Assembly (NCBI RefSeq): GCF_004363075.1
Contig: NZ_SNYN01000002.1
Coordinates: 1-64,000 of the forward strand
Reading direction: 5' to 3'
Length of the DNA stretch: 64,000 nucleotides
Source: Actinorugispora endophytica
GTDB lineage: Bacteria; Actinomycetota; Actinomycetes; Streptosporangiales; Streptosporangiaceae
The notes beneath the pieces are model-generated. The model was not told the DNA's origin. It did no database searches and saw only the letters and a list, made by a program, of their open reading frames with translations. Position 1 is the first letter of the stretch; every line of letters starts with the position of its first letter. A program made the translations under genes and the position numbers. This document shows, piece by piece, positions 51,549 through 61,151 of the stretch.

Positions 51549-52460
51549 ATGTCTGACTCGCATGGCTTGCAGGTGTCGTGGCTCCGCGTCTTCAGCGCCG
51601 TGGCCCGGCTCGGCTCCTTCACCGCCGCCGCCCGCGAACTGGGATACACCCAGTCGGCCGTCTCCCGGCAGGTCTGCGCGCTGGAGGGCGAGACCGGGGC
51701 CCGCCTGTTCGACCGGCTCCCCCGGGGGGTCCGGCTCACCGAGCAGGGACGCTCCCTGCTGGGGCACGCCGAGGCCGTCCTGGACCGCCTCGACGCGGCG
51801 CGCCGGGACCTGGAGGCCCTGCGCGAGGCGGCGGTCGGGCGGCTGCGCGTGGGCGCGTTCGCGACCGCCAACGCGGCCCTGGTCCCCGCGGCGGTCTCCG
51901 CCCTGCGCGCCCGCCACCCCGGACTCGACGTCACCACGCGGGAGGGCCTGAGCGCCCGGCTGGCGGCGGCGCTCGCCGCCGGGGACCTGGACGTGGCCGT
52001 GCTCAGCGCCGTCTCGGGGGAGCCGCCCGGCGGGCTGGACCTGCGGCCGCTGCTCGACGACGCCATGTTCGTGGCGCTGCCCCGGACGCACCGGTTCGCC
52101 GACCGTCCGCGCGTCCGGCTCGCCGACCTCGCCGGCGAGGAGTGGATCGCCGGGCGGCGCGACCCCGAGGACACCCTGATGGCCGCCGCCCTGCACGCCG
52201 GGTTCCGCCCCAGGATCCGGTTCGTCGTGGCCGAGTGGATCGCCAAGCAGGGCTTCGTCGCGGCGGGCCTGGGTGTGACCCTGGTCCCGGCCCTGGCCGC
52301 CGGGGTGGCACGGCCCGATCTCGCGGTGGTGCCCCTGCACCCCGACGACGTGCCGCCGCGCGCGGTCTACGCGGCCACCGCCCGCGGGATCACGCCGTCC
52401 CCGGCCGCGGCCGCCTTCCTCGCCGCGCTCCGGGACTCCGCCGCCGTGCTGCGGCGGTGA
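51549..52460 (+). CDS. LysR-family regulator
   Basis: 303 residues from the ATG at 51549 (an ATG at 51540 would add three residues; neither has a clear ribosome-binding site). HTH at about 8-65 (WLRVFSAVARLGSFTAAARELGYTQSAVSRQVCALEGETGARLF) and a LysR substrate-binding domain. Divergent from the dehydrogenase-RidA pair with about 58 bp between starts, the classic arrangement for direct control. The gap contains a T-rich/A-rich patch near 51528-51542. Confidence 0.92.
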   Translation: MSDSHGLQVSWLRVFSAVARLGSFTAAARELGYTQSAVSRQVCALEGETGARLFDRLPRGVRLTEQGRSLLGHAEAVLDRLDAARRDLEALREAAVGRLRVGAFATANAALVPAAVSALRARHPGLDVTTREGLSARLAAALAAGDLDVAVLSAVSGEPPGGLDLRPLLDDAMFVALPRTHRFADRPRVRLADLAGEEWIAGRRDPEDTLMAAALHAGFRPRIRFVVAEWIAKQGFVAAGLGVTLVPALAAGVARPDLAVVPLHPDDVPPRAVYAATARGITPSPAAAAFLAALRDSAAVLRR

Positions 52461-52710
52461 GAGGCGGGGGCCGGCCGCGCCCGGGGGAGGGCCCCGGCGC
52501 GTCCCCGAACCGGGTGACCTGCGGTTCCATGGCGGCGGCTCGGGGCGGCGGACGCGGAGGACGTGATGTTTGCGCGGGGGAATGGCGGGCAGCCGTCATG
52601 TCGGGTCCAGAAGCGAGGCCCGAGACGCGGTGGCCGCAGGACGTCAGGCGGCCGTCCGCCTCCGGAGTGATCCCGTCACCGGACCGGGATCCGCGTCAGG
52701 ACAGGTGAAC

Positions 52711-53148
52711 GTGAAACAGCAGACGCAGATCATCGCGAAAGTCGACTACATCGGGTGCGGCGCCGTCGTCACCCTGCCGCAGAGCGTCGAGGAGAGGCAC
52801 GGCTACGCCCTCCGCGAGCAGATGCTCTGGTTGCTGAACGAACGCATCGACGAACTGGTCATCGACCTCAGGAGGGTGATCTTCTGCGACTCCTCGGCGG
52901 CCGAGGTGGTGGAGCGGGTGCGTTCGCGCACCCAGGCCATGGGGATCAGGCTCTCCCTCGTCGTCACCCCCGACTCCCCGGCCGAACGGGTGCTGCGCGA
53001 ATCCGGGCTGACGAGGCTGCTCGCCGTCCACCCCACGCGCGCGCACGCCGAGCAGGCCCTGGCCGAGGCCGCGAACGCCGCCCGCGGGTGCGCGGGCGGG
53101 GGCATTCCCGCCCAGCGGCGCCGCGGGGGGACGCTTCTGTCCTCCTGA
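52711..53148 (+). CDS. STAS-domain anti-sigma factor antagonist
   Basis: 145 residues. The STAS fold spans about 8-110, with the phosphorylatable serine region LRRVIFCDSSAAEVVERV; the pair of serines after Asp is typical. The C-terminal Gly/Arg-rich tail is unusual. It would be controlled by an anti-sigma kinase and a PP2C phosphatase. I chose the GTG at 52711 because CAGGA is then correctly spaced; a GTG lies six bases earlier. The 250 bp before it hold no gene. Confidence 0.82.
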   Translation: MKQQTQIIAKVDYIGCGAVVTLPQSVEERHGYALREQMLWLLNERIDELVIDLRRVIFCDSSAAEVVERVRSRTQAMGIRLSLVVTPDSPAERVLRESGLTRLLAVHPTRAHAEQALAEAANAARGCAGGGIPAQRRRGGTLLSS

Positions 53149-53274
53149 CCCCGGTGCTCCGCCGTCTTCGAGGTTTTCCCGGAATTCCCGGCCGGGATGT
53201 CGAGAACGGGGAGGCGTGCTCCGACCTCCGGGTGAGAGCGCCGAGAAGGGCGCGGGGACCGTGAGGAGCAGGAC

Positions 53275-53670
53275 ATGAAGTACATGCTGCTGATGCAGTT
53301 CAACGCGCGGAGCGGCCTTCCCCCGATCGACACCTGGTCTCCGGGGGAGGTCGGGGCCCACGTCGGCTTCATGCGGGCCGTGAACAGCGGGCTCGCCGAC
53401 TCCGGGGAGTTCGTCGACGCGCAGGGGCTGGCGGACCCGGGGGAGGCCAGGATCGTGCGGGCCGACGCCGGAGGCGCCCCCGTCGTCACGGACGGCCCGT
53501 ACCCGGAGACGAAGGAGTTCCTGGCCGGCTACTGGATCGTCGAGTGCGCGGGTCCGGAGCGGGCGGTCGAGATCGCCGCGCACGTCTCGACCGCGCCCGG
53601 CCCCGGCGGCAGGCCGCTGAACATGCCGATCGAGGTGCGCCAGGTGATGTCCGCCCCGCCCGTGGAGTAG
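53275..53670 (+). CDS. YCII-related (DGPF) protein
   Basis: 131 residues, MKYMLLMQFNAR start and the signature VVTDGPYPETKEFLAGYWIVEC. A small dimeric alpha/beta barrel; in actinobacteria these often neighbour ECF sigma factors of the ECF41/42 type, though none is seen here. GAGGAGCAGG precedes the ATG. Biochemical function unknown. Confidence 0.9.
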   Translation: MKYMLLMQFNARSGLPPIDTWSPGEVGAHVGFMRAVNSGLADSGEFVDAQGLADPGEARIVRADAGGAPVVTDGPYPETKEFLAGYWIVECAGPERAVEIAAHVSTAPGPGGRPLNMPIEVRQVMSAPPVE

Positions 53671-53730
53671 CGGCCGCCGGGGCGGTTCGGGGCGTGCCCT
53701 CGGAGAGGCGTTCGGGCGCGCCCCGGCCCG

Positions 53731-54018
53731 TCAACGCTTCCGGCCCCGGTCGGGAGCGTCCGGGTCCTCCCGGTGGAGCACCAGGTGCTCGTGGTAGAGG
53801 ACCCCGTCGCGGACGTCGCCGGTGGCGGTGAAGCCGGTGTCGTCGAGGTAGTCGATGTGGTCGCCCGTCACGGTGTAGCTGCCGGTGTACGCGCTCCTGC
53901 GCGTCCCCCGGGCCTCGTCGTACCGTCCGTCCGGCAGGAGCTCCTGCCGGATGTGGCCGTCGGCGGTGACCCACATGCCGACGAAGGGGTGCGGGTCGTG
54001 GGAGGGTTCGGTTGCCAT
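53731..54018 (-). CDS. Atu4866-domain protein
   Basis: 95 residues. HPFVGMWVTADGHIRQELLPDGRY and SAYTGSYTVTGDHIDYLDDTGF, then DGVLYHEHLVLHRE match the Atu4866 family almost throughout. It is a small beta-rich cytosolic protein, possibly a lipocalin-like binder; function unknown. Two overlapping GGAGG motifs precede the ATG at 54018. Confidence 0.85.
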   Translation of the reverse strand: MATEPSHDPHPFVGMWVTADGHIRQELLPDGRYDEARGTRRSAYTGSYTVTGDHIDYLDDTGFTATGDVRDGVLYHEHLVLHREDPDAPDRGRKR

Positions 54019-54141
54019 GCCTCCACCCTCCTCCCCGCGCCGGGGTCCCGCCAGGCCGCCGTGTACCGGGGAGCGCCGCACCCACCTCCGGACCGCCGGG
54101 GGCCGCCGCGCCCGGAGGAGGAGCGGCGGCCCCCGGCGGAC

Positions 54142-55812
54142 TCAGGGGGACGGCCGCTCCGCGCGCAGCCAGCGGCAGCCGTAGCCGTCCAGCGGCAGCC
54201 GGACCCCGCCGTCGGCCGGGACCCGCGCGACGCCGTCGGAGAGCAGGTCCACCAGGGTGGTCCCCTCCTCCAGGTCCGCCAGCGCGAGCCTCGCCTCCAC
54301 CGGCCGGTCGGCCAGGTTGTGCAGCGCGATCACGGTTCCGCCGTCGGGCCCCGCCACGTCGCAGCGGTGCGCCAGCACCTCGGAGGCCCCCGGGTCCAGC
54401 ACCTCGTACCCGCCCCACGCGATCTCGGGGCACTCCCGGTAGCGCCGGGCGAGCAGGCCCGTCCAGGACAGCAGCGAGTCGCGGTCCCGCAGTTGCGCCC
54501 GCACGTTGACGTGCTCGGGGCCGAACGCGCCGGTGACCATCGGCGCGGTGAACCGGTCGGGGGCGGCGGCCGAGAAGCCGCCGCCCGGGCCCCGGTCCCA
54601 CTGCATCGGGGTGCGCACCGCCATGCGCCCCTCGGCGCCCAGGTCCTCGCCCATGCCGATCTCCTCGCCGTAGAACAGCACGGGCGTCCCCGGGGTCGAG
54701 AACAGCAGGCTGTACACCATCCGGACGCGCCGCTCGTCGCCGTCGAGCATCGGCGGCAGCCGGCGCCGCAGGCCCCGGCCGTACAGCTGCATCCGCTCCT
54801 CGGGCCCGAACGCGTCGAAGACCTCCTGGCGCTCCGCGTCGGAGAGCTGGTCCAGGGTGAGCTCGTCGTGGTTGCGCACGAACGTCGCCCAGTGGGCGTC
54901 GTCAGGAGGCGCGGGCCGCTCGCGCAGCGCCTCGGCCAGGGGGCCCGCGTCGCGGCGGGCCAGGGACAGGAACATCCGCTGCATGCCGGTGAAGTCGAAG
55001 CACATCGTCAGCTCGTCGCCGTCGCCGTCGCCGAAGAACGGCATGGTGTCCGCGTAGGGCAGGTTGACCTCCCCCAGCAGGACCGCCTCGCCGTTGCGGC
55101 GGGAGAGGAACCGCCGCAGGTCCGCCAGGTACTCGTGCGGGTCGGGCAGCGCGTGCGCGTCGTCCTGGCCGGAGGTCTCCAGCAGGAACGGCACCGCGTC
55201 GACCCGGAACCCGGACAGGCCCAGTTCCATCCAGAAGCCCATGATCCTGGCGATCTCGTCGCGCACGGCCGGGTTGGCGATGTTGAGGTCGGGCTGGTGC
55301 CGGTAGAAGCGGTGCAGGTAGTACTGGCCGGTCGCGTCGTCGCGGGTCCACGGGCTGTCCTCCTTGTCGGGGAAGACGACGCCCTTGGGGCCGTCGGCGG
55401 GCGGCTCGTCCTGCCAGACGTACCAGTCCCGGTAGGGGGAGTCACGGCTCTCGCGGGCGCTCTCGAACCACGGGTGCCGGTCGGAGGTGTGGTTGACGAC
55501 GAGGTCGGCGATCACCCGCATGCCCCGGTCGCGTGCGGTGCGGGTGAACTCCACGAAGTCGCCGAGGGTGCCCAGGCGCGGGTCGACCCCGTAGAAGTCG
55601 ACGACGTCGTACCCGTCGTCGCGCTCGGCCGTCGGGTAGAACGGCATCAGCCAGACGCAGGTCACCCCCAGCCGATCCAGGTGGTCGACCTGTTGGGCGA
55701 GGCCCGTGAAGTCGCCCACGCCGTCGCCGTCGCCGTCGCGGTAGGTCTCCACGTCCAGGCAGTACACGACGGCGTTCTTCCACCACAGGTCCGCGGCGCG
55801 GGTCAGCCTCAT
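54142..55812 (-). CDS. GH13 trehalose-synthase/alpha-amylase-like enzyme
   Basis: 556 residues, TreS-like. Opening WWKNAVVYCLDVETYRDGDGDGVGDF, then DLVVNHTSDRHPWF, nucleophile in GFRVDAVPFL, acid/base in LLGEVNLPYADT and VRNHDELTLD. It shares region order with trehalose synthase (maltose-trehalose isomerase) but is the variant with CLDVETY in place of VYVRSF, so true activity is open. The ATG overlaps the stop of the LLM oxidoreductase gene by four bases. Confidence 0.88.
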   Translation of the reverse strand: MRLTRAADLWWKNAVVYCLDVETYRDGDGDGVGDFTGLAQQVDHLDRLGVTCVWLMPFYPTAERDDGYDVVDFYGVDPRLGTLGDFVEFTRTARDRGMRVIADLVVNHTSDRHPWFESARESRDSPYRDWYVWQDEPPADGPKGVVFPDKEDSPWTRDDATGQYYLHRFYRHQPDLNIANPAVRDEIARIMGFWMELGLSGFRVDAVPFLLETSGQDDAHALPDPHEYLADLRRFLSRRNGEAVLLGEVNLPYADTMPFFGDGDGDELTMCFDFTGMQRMFLSLARRDAGPLAEALRERPAPPDDAHWATFVRNHDELTLDQLSDAERQEVFDAFGPEERMQLYGRGLRRRLPPMLDGDERRVRMVYSLLFSTPGTPVLFYGEEIGMGEDLGAEGRMAVRTPMQWDRGPGGGFSAAAPDRFTAPMVTGAFGPEHVNVRAQLRDRDSLLSWTGLLARRYRECPEIAWGGYEVLDPGASEVLAHRCDVAGPDGGTVIALHNLADRPVEARLALADLEEGTTLVDLLSDGVARVPADGGVRLPLDGYGCRWLRAERPSP

Positions 55813-56789
55813 GAGCGGTTCCCTCCGTTCGTCCCGGTCAGCCGGGGCAGCACCTCGGCCCCGAACGCGTCCACGAACCCGCTCTGGCTCCGCCCGACGT
55901 GGTGCAGGTAGACCTCGTCGAAGCCGATCCGGGCGTACTCGTGCAGCCATTGGGCGTGCCGGGCCAGGTCGGCGCTGATGTTGACGACCTCGGCCACCCG
56001 TTCGGCGGGAACGTGCTCGGAGGCGGCGTCGAAGTGCTCGACCAGTTCCAGGTCCCAGCACACGGGCGGGGCGAACACGTTGCTCCGCCACTGCTCGTGG
56101 GCGACGCGCACGGCCTCGGCCTCGTCGGGGGCCCAGCTCAGGTGGACCTGGAGGAGGAGCCGGCCGCGGCCGCCCGCGTCCCGGTAGGCCCCCACGATCC
56201 GGCGCAGCGTCTCCGTCGGCGCGTTCACCGTGATCAGGCCGTCCGCCCACGACGCGCACCAGCGCGCCGTCTTCTCGCTCACCGCCGCGCCGAACAGCGG
56301 CGGAACCCGGTCGGGGCGGGTCCACAGCCGCGCCCTGTCCACGGTGACGAGGCCGTCGTGGCTGACCTCCTCTCCCGCCAGCAGGGCGCGGATCACGTCG
56401 ACGCACTCGCGCAGCCGCGCGTTGCGCGTCTCCTTGCGCGGCCAGCGGCCGCCGGTGATGTGCTCGTTGCTCGCCTCGCCGCTGCCCAGGGCCGCCCAGA
56501 ACCGGTCCGGGTACATGGAGGACAGGGTGCCGATCGCCTGGGCGAGCACCGCCGGGTGGTAGCGCTGGCCGGGGGCGGTGACCACTCCGAAGGGCAGGCC
56601 GGTCGCCTGGAGGGCCGATCCCAGCCAGGACCAGGCGAAGCCCGACTCCCCCTGGCGCGTGCTCCACGGGGAGAAGTGGTCCGAGCACATCGCCGCGGCG
56701 AACCCGGCGTGCTCGGCGCGGGAGACGGAGTCGAGCAGGTCTTTGGGAGGGATCTGTTCGTGGGAGGCGTGGATTCCGTAGACCGTCAT
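55809..56789 (-). CDS. LLM-class flavin/F420-dependent oxidoreductase
   Basis: 326 residues, luciferase-like TIM barrel. MCSDHFSPW near 35-43, GLPFGVVTAPGQRYHPAVLAQA and LGSGEASNEHITGGRWP are typical of the subgroup annotated as probable non-F420 flavinoid oxidoreductases (TIGR03885-like, from memory). The substrate is unknown. It is the first gene of a two-gene unit with the GH13 enzyme, an association suggesting that its substrate is a sugar or sugar derivative. Confidence 0.85.
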   Translation of the reverse strand: MTVYGIHASHEQIPPKDLLDSVSRAEHAGFAAAMCSDHFSPWSTRQGESGFAWSWLGSALQATGLPFGVVTAPGQRYHPAVLAQAIGTLSSMYPDRFWAALGSGEASNEHITGGRWPRKETRNARLRECVDVIRALLAGEEVSHDGLVTVDRARLWTRPDRVPPLFGAAVSEKTARWCASWADGLITVNAPTETLRRIVGAYRDAGGRGRLLLQVHLSWAPDEAEAVRVAHEQWRSNVFAPPVCWDLELVEHFDAASEHVPAERVAEVVNISADLARHAQWLHEYARIGFDEVYLHHVGRSQSGFVDAFGAEVLPRLTGTNGGNRS

Positions 56790-56892
56790 GCGGAAGCGCC
56801 TACCCCGTAGGCGTTCGCACTCACATGGAACCCGTTCGGACGCGGCCGCCCCGCCGTGCCGGACCTTCAAGATTTTTGAAATTCCACTGAGG

Positions 56893-56911
56893 TGAGGTTA
56901 GACTAACCTTT
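56893..56911. promoter_or_regulatory. IdeR/DmdR-type iron box
   Basis: TGAGGTTAGACTAACCTTT matches 15 of 19 positions of the palindromic actinobacterial iron box (TTAGGTTAGGCTAACCTAA), including the whole AGGTTAG-CTAACCT core. It lies 175 bp before the siderophore-binding protein gene, so iron-bound IdeR should repress that operon. The surrounding gap (56790-57085) holds no gene. Confidence 0.85.
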
Positions 56912-57085
56912 GTTTTAGTCCGGATTGCTCCATTTCATCCGATTGTGCCGACCGGGTCCTCTGCCGTCCCCCTCCACGCGTGAACGGAGGCGGACACCGG
57001 AACCCGGCGCCCCGGGTGGACGGCGGAACCGGTCCGCGCGCCTCGCGTAGGCGCGGCCCCCGTTGCAGCGAAGAAAGAAGCGAGT

Positions 57086-58126
57086 ATGGACCCGAACCTC
57101 CGTGCCCGAGGGCGCCGTCTCGGCGTCGCGGGCGTCAGCGCAGTCCTGGTCCTCGGTCTGGCCGCCTGCGGCGGGTCCGGCGCCGAGAGCGGGGAAGAGC
57201 CCGGCGCCGAGACCGGCGGGGCCTTCCCGGTCAGCATCGAGAGCGCCCTGGGGACCGCGGAGATCCCCGAGCGCCCCGAGCGCGTCGTCACCCTGGGCCA
57301 GGGGTCCGCCGAGACCGCCATCGCGCTCGGCACGGTCCCGGTGGGCGTCGAGAGCTACGAGTGGGGCAGCGACGACACCGGCTACCTCCCGTGGATCCAC
57401 GAGGCCGTCACCGAGGCCGGGGAGGAGCTTCCGGCGCAGTTCGCCGGGGCCGAGGACATCGACTTCGAGGCGATCATCGAGCTGCGGCCCGACGTGATCC
57501 TGGCGCCCTGGTCGGGGGTCACGCAGGAGCAGTACGACATCCTCAGCGACATCGCCCCCACCGTCGCCTACCCCGACCTGCCGTGGAGCACGGACTGGGA
57601 CCAGCAGATCGAGATCATCGGCCAGGCGCTGGGGCAGCCCGACGAGGCCCGGGGCCTGATCGAGGATATCGAGACGCGCTTCGAGGAGACCGCCGCCGAG
57701 CACCCCGAGTACGCCGACCTCACCTTCTCCTACATCTACACGGACGGCCTCGGCAGCCTGGGGGTGTTCCTGCCCGACGAGCAGCGCGTGGCCATGGTGC
57801 GCGGCCTCGGCCTGACCGTCGACCCGGTCGTGGAGACCTTCACCGAGGTCGAGGGCACCGACTCCGCGGTGATCGGCCTGGAGAACGCCGAGCAGCTGAA
57901 GGACAGCGACCTCGTCTTCACCTTCTACACCGACGCGGAGACGCGGGCCGAGGTGGAGGAGCAGCCGCTGTACGCGGAGATCCCGGCGATCGAGCGCGGC
58001 TCGGTGGTGGCCAGCGACGACAACTCCTTCGTCACCGCCTCCTCCATCATCAACCCGCTCACCGTGCCGTGGGTGACGGACCGCTACGTCCCGCTCATCG
58101 ACGAGGCGGCCGAGAAGCTCGACTGA
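57086..58126 (+). CDS. Iron-siderophore ABC substrate-binding lipoprotein
   Basis: 346 residues. Signal peptide with lipobox LAAC (Cys near 28) and a FepB/FecB-type TroA fold: RPERVVTLGQGSAETAIALG, FEAIIELRPDVILAPWSG. It captures a ferric siderophore for the permeases that follow. The acidic linker after the cysteine is usual for actinobacterial members. Iron-box control is expected. Confidence 0.94.
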   Translation: MDPNLRARGRRLGVAGVSAVLVLGLAACGGSGAESGEEPGAETGGAFPVSIESALGTAEIPERPERVVTLGQGSAETAIALGTVPVGVESYEWGSDDTGYLPWIHEAVTEAGEELPAQFAGAEDIDFEAIIELRPDVILAPWSGVTQEQYDILSDIAPTVAYPDLPWSTDWDQQIEIIGQALGQPDEARGLIEDIETRFEETAAEHPEYADLTFSYIYTDGLGSLGVFLPDEQRVAMVRGLGLTVDPVVETFTEVEGTDSAVIGLENAEQLKDSDLVFTFYTDAETRAEVEEQPLYAEIPAIERGSVVASDDNSFVTASSIINPLTVPWVTDRYVPLIDEAAEKLD

Positions 58127-58198
58127 CGACGCGCGCGGCCCCGCCCCCCGGGGGCCGCGCGTCCCCGTCCCTCCTCCCCGACCCCTGACAAGGCGATC

Positions 58199-59209
58199 GT
58201 GAACGCAGCAACGGCGCCGCCCAAGACCGGCCCGGCCCGCACCGCCCTCCTGCTCGGGGCCGGAACCGCCGCACTCGCGGGCGCGGTACTGCTCAGCCTC
58301 GCCGTGGGCAGCAGGCCCACCAGCCCGCTCCAGGTGTGGAGCGTGCTCACCGGGGAGGCCGACTCCTACGTCGCGACGGTGGTGCGGAGCCGCTACCCCC
58401 GGACCGTGCTGGGGCTCCTCGTCGGCGCGGCACTGGCCCTGGCGGGCACCCTCATGCAGGGCGTCACCCGCAACCCCCTCGCCGACCCGGGCCTGCTCGG
58501 CGTGAACGCGGGAGCCGCGGCGGCGGTGGTCACCGCCACCGCCCTCCTCGGCCCGACCTCCACCGTGGCCGCCGTCTGGTGGGCCCTGCCCGGCGCGCTC
58601 CTGGCCGGCCTCGCGGCCTACTCCATGGGAAGCGGGGGCGGCGGAATGGTCCGCCTGGTCCTGGCGGGAGCGGTGGTCTCGGCGGTGCTGACCGCCTATG
58701 TCGAGGCGGTGTCGCTGAGCCTGCCCGAGGTCTTCGACGACTACCGCCACTGGGTGGTGGGCTCGCTGGCCGGACGCGGGTTCGACGTGGTCGCCGCGAT
58801 ACTGCCCTTCCTCGCCGTCGGCGTGCTGGCGGCCCTGCTCGTCATGGGCGGGCTGAACGCGCTGGCCCTCGGCGAGGAGGCCGCCGCCTCCCTCGGCGCC
58901 AACACCCTGCTCGTGCGGTCCGTCGGCCTGGTCGCCGCCACGTTCCTGGCGGCGGGGGCCACGGCCGGAGCGGGGCCGATCATGTTCGTCGGACTCGCCG
59001 TGCCGCACGTGGTGCGCGCCCTGGTGGGGGTCGACTTCCGGCTCCAGGTCCCCTTCGCCCTGCTGGCGGGGCCGACACTGCTGCTGCTCGCCGACGTCGT
59101 GGGCCGGTCGCTGGTGCGGCCGATGGAGTTGATGGTGGGAGTGGTCACCGCGTTCGTCGGAGCGCCCGTCCTGCTCTACGCGGTGCGCCGGACGCGGGGT
59201 GCGGCGTGA
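58199..59209 (+). CDS. FecCD-type iron-siderophore permease
   Basis: 336 residues, about ten spans. Family motifs: LVGAALALAGTLMQGVTRNPLADPGLLGVNAGAAAAVV, and the coupling loop GEEAAASLGANTLLVRS. GTG start at 58199 with AAGG. The stop overlaps the next permease GTG by four bases, giving a heterodimeric channel. Confidence 0.94.
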   Translation: MNAATAPPKTGPARTALLLGAGTAALAGAVLLSLAVGSRPTSPLQVWSVLTGEADSYVATVVRSRYPRTVLGLLVGAALALAGTLMQGVTRNPLADPGLLGVNAGAAAAVVTATALLGPTSTVAAVWWALPGALLAGLAAYSMGSGGGGMVRLVLAGAVVSAVLTAYVEAVSLSLPEVFDDYRHWVVGSLAGRGFDVVAAILPFLAVGVLAALLVMGGLNALALGEEAAASLGANTLLVRSVGLVAATFLAAGATAGAGPIMFVGLAVPHVVRALVGVDFRLQVPFALLAGPTLLLLADVVGRSLVRPMELMVGVVTAFVGAPVLLYAVRRTRGAA

Positions 59210-60258
59210 GGACGGCCCCCGCCCGCTCGGCGCCGCCGCTGCTGCGCCTGGGCTCCGCCGTGGCGCTGCCGCTGCGCCCGCGCCCGCTGCTGTGGGCGCT
59301 CCTGCTGCTGGCCGGCCTCCTGGCCGCCGCCGCGTCCACCCTCGTCCTGGGACGCCTGGGGATCCCCCTCGCGGACCTGCCGACCGCGCTGACCGGGGGA
59401 GCGGAGCCGACCCAGGACTTCGTCCTGCGGCGGCTGCGCGGTCCGCGCCTCGCCGTGGCGGCGGGGACCGGCGCGGCCCTCGGCGTCGCCGGAGCGCTGT
59501 TCCAGTCCGTCACCCGCAACCCTCTGGGCAGCCCGGACGTGATCGGCCTGGGGGCCGGGGCCGGGGCCGGAGCCGCGGTGGTCGCCCTGGTGCTCCCCGG
59601 CGTCGTCCCGGTGCCGCTGGGCGCGCTGCTGGGCGCGAGCGCCGCGGTCCTGGTCGTGGCGGGCGTGACGGGGACCGGCCTGCGCCACCCGGGGCGGCTC
59701 ATCGTCGCGGGAATCGGTGTGGCGGCGATGGCCTCGGCCTTCACCCAGTTCGTGGTCTCGGTGGTGGCGCGCGACCGCGCCAGCGTCCTGCACGCCTACG
59801 TCAACGGCAGCCTGGGGGCGCGCTCCTGGGACCACGCGCTCACCATCTGGCTGGTGGTGGCCCTGGCGGTGCCGTTCCTGGTCGCCCTGGCCGGGCCGAT
59901 CGCGCTCAGCGAGATGGGCGACGAACTGGCCGAGAGCCTCGGCTCCAGGGCCGGGCGCACCCGCACCGCCGCGGTCGTGCTCTCGGTGGTGCTGTCGGCG
60001 GCGGCGGTCAGCGTCGCCGGGCCGATCGCGTTCGTGTCGCTGACCGCGCCGCAGATCGCGCGGAGGCTGAGCCGGGTGCCCGGCCCCAACCTGGCGCTGT
60101 CGGCACTGGTCGGGGCGCTGCTGCTGGTGCTGGCCGACCTCGCCGTGCAGCAGTCGCCGTTGGGCGACGGCCTGCCGGTCGGTATCTTCACCATGGCCCT
60201 GGGCGGCGTCTACCTGGGGTTCCTGCTGGTCCGCGAATGGCGTAGGGGAGTGCTGTGA
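59206..60258 (+). CDS. FecCD-type iron-siderophore permease
   Basis: 350 residues, about ten spans, with GVAGALFQSVTRNPLGSPDVIGLGAGAG and GDELAESLGSRAGRTRTAAV. It is the second membrane subunit; GTG at 59206 overlaps the first permease and its stop overlaps the ATPase start. Confidence 0.94.
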   Translation: MRTAPARSAPPLLRLGSAVALPLRPRPLLWALLLLAGLLAAAASTLVLGRLGIPLADLPTALTGGAEPTQDFVLRRLRGPRLAVAAGTGAALGVAGALFQSVTRNPLGSPDVIGLGAGAGAGAAVVALVLPGVVPVPLGALLGASAAVLVVAGVTGTGLRHPGRLIVAGIGVAAMASAFTQFVVSVVARDRASVLHAYVNGSLGARSWDHALTIWLVVALAVPFLVALAGPIALSEMGDELAESLGSRAGRTRTAAVVLSVVLSAAAVSVAGPIAFVSLTAPQIARRLSRVPGPNLALSALVGALLLVLADLAVQQSPLGDGLPVGIFTMALGGVYLGFLLVREWRRGVL

Positions 60259-61100
60259 TCGAGAAGGGCCGGTCCTCCGTGGCGGAGGGCGCGACGGCGG
60301 CGGGGGGCGCCCCCCGCGAGCGGGGACTGCGCGCCGAACGGCTCACCCTCGGCTACGGCGCCGATCCGGTGGTGCGCGACCTGGACGTCGAGGTGCCGGA
60401 GGGCGGGTTCACGGTCGTCGTCGGCCCCAACGGCTGCGGCAAGTCCACCCTGCTCAAGGCGCTGGGCAGGGTCGTCAAACCCGTGTCGGGCCGCGTGCTG
60501 CTGCACGGCCGGGACGTCCGCGCCCAGCGGGCCAGGGCGGTCGCCAGGGAGCTGGCGCTGCTGCCGCAGAGCCCGATCGCCCCCGAGGGCATCACGGTGC
60601 GGGCCCTGGCCGCGCGCGGCCGCTACCCGCACCACACGCTGCTCCGGCAGTGGACCCCCGAGGACGAGGAGGCGATCGGCCGGGCGCTGGAGCTGACCGC
60701 GCTGACCGACCTGGCCGACGCGCAGGTGGGCGCGCTCTCGGGCGGTCAGCGGCAGCGGGCGTGGGTGGCGATGGTGCTCGCGCAGGACACCGGGATCGTG
60801 CTGCTCGACGAGCCCACCACCTTCCTGGACATCGCCCACCAGTACGAGCTGCTGGAGCTCTTCGCCGACCTGCACCGCAGGGGGCGCACGGTCGTGGCGG
60901 TGCTGCACGACCTCGCCCAGGCCGCCCGCTTCGCGACCCGCCTGGTCGTCATGAGCGCGGGACGCGTGGTCGCGGACGGGCCCCCCGGCGAGGTGCTCAC
61001 CGCCGGACTGGTGCTGGACGTGTTCGGCCTGCCCTGCGACGTGGTCCCCGACCCCCGCACCGGGACCCCCCTGGTGATCCCGCACGAGCGGCGGCGGTAG
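60255..61100 (+). CDS. Iron-siderophore ABC ATPase (FepC-type)
   Basis: 281 residues. Walker A GPNGCGKST (about 58-66), Q-loop LLPQSP, signature LSGGQRQRAW, Walker B IVLLDEPTTFLD and switch VLHDLAQAARF. The N-terminal 25 residues are a poorly conserved extension; the GTG at 60255 overlaps the permease stop. It drives import of the ferric siderophore. Confidence 0.95.
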   Translation: MIEKGRSSVAEGATAAGGAPRERGLRAERLTLGYGADPVVRDLDVEVPEGGFTVVVGPNGCGKSTLLKALGRVVKPVSGRVLLHGRDVRAQRARAVARELALLPQSPIAPEGITVRALAARGRYPHHTLLRQWTPEDEEAIGRALELTALTDLADAQVGALSGGQRQRAWVAMVLAQDTGIVLLDEPTTFLDIAHQYELLELFADLHRRGRTVVAVLHDLAQAARFATRLVVMSAGRVVADGPPGEVLTAGLVLDVFGLPCDVVPDPRTGTPLVIPHERRR

Positions 61101-61151
61101 AAGGGCGGCCGTGACCGCCGCGAAGGGCGGACACCGCGTCCCGGCCCGCCG

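Noticed and set aside
56912-57085. Riboswitch upstream of the siderophore-binding protein gene
   Set aside because: No recognisable aptamer; the IdeR-type box explains iron control.
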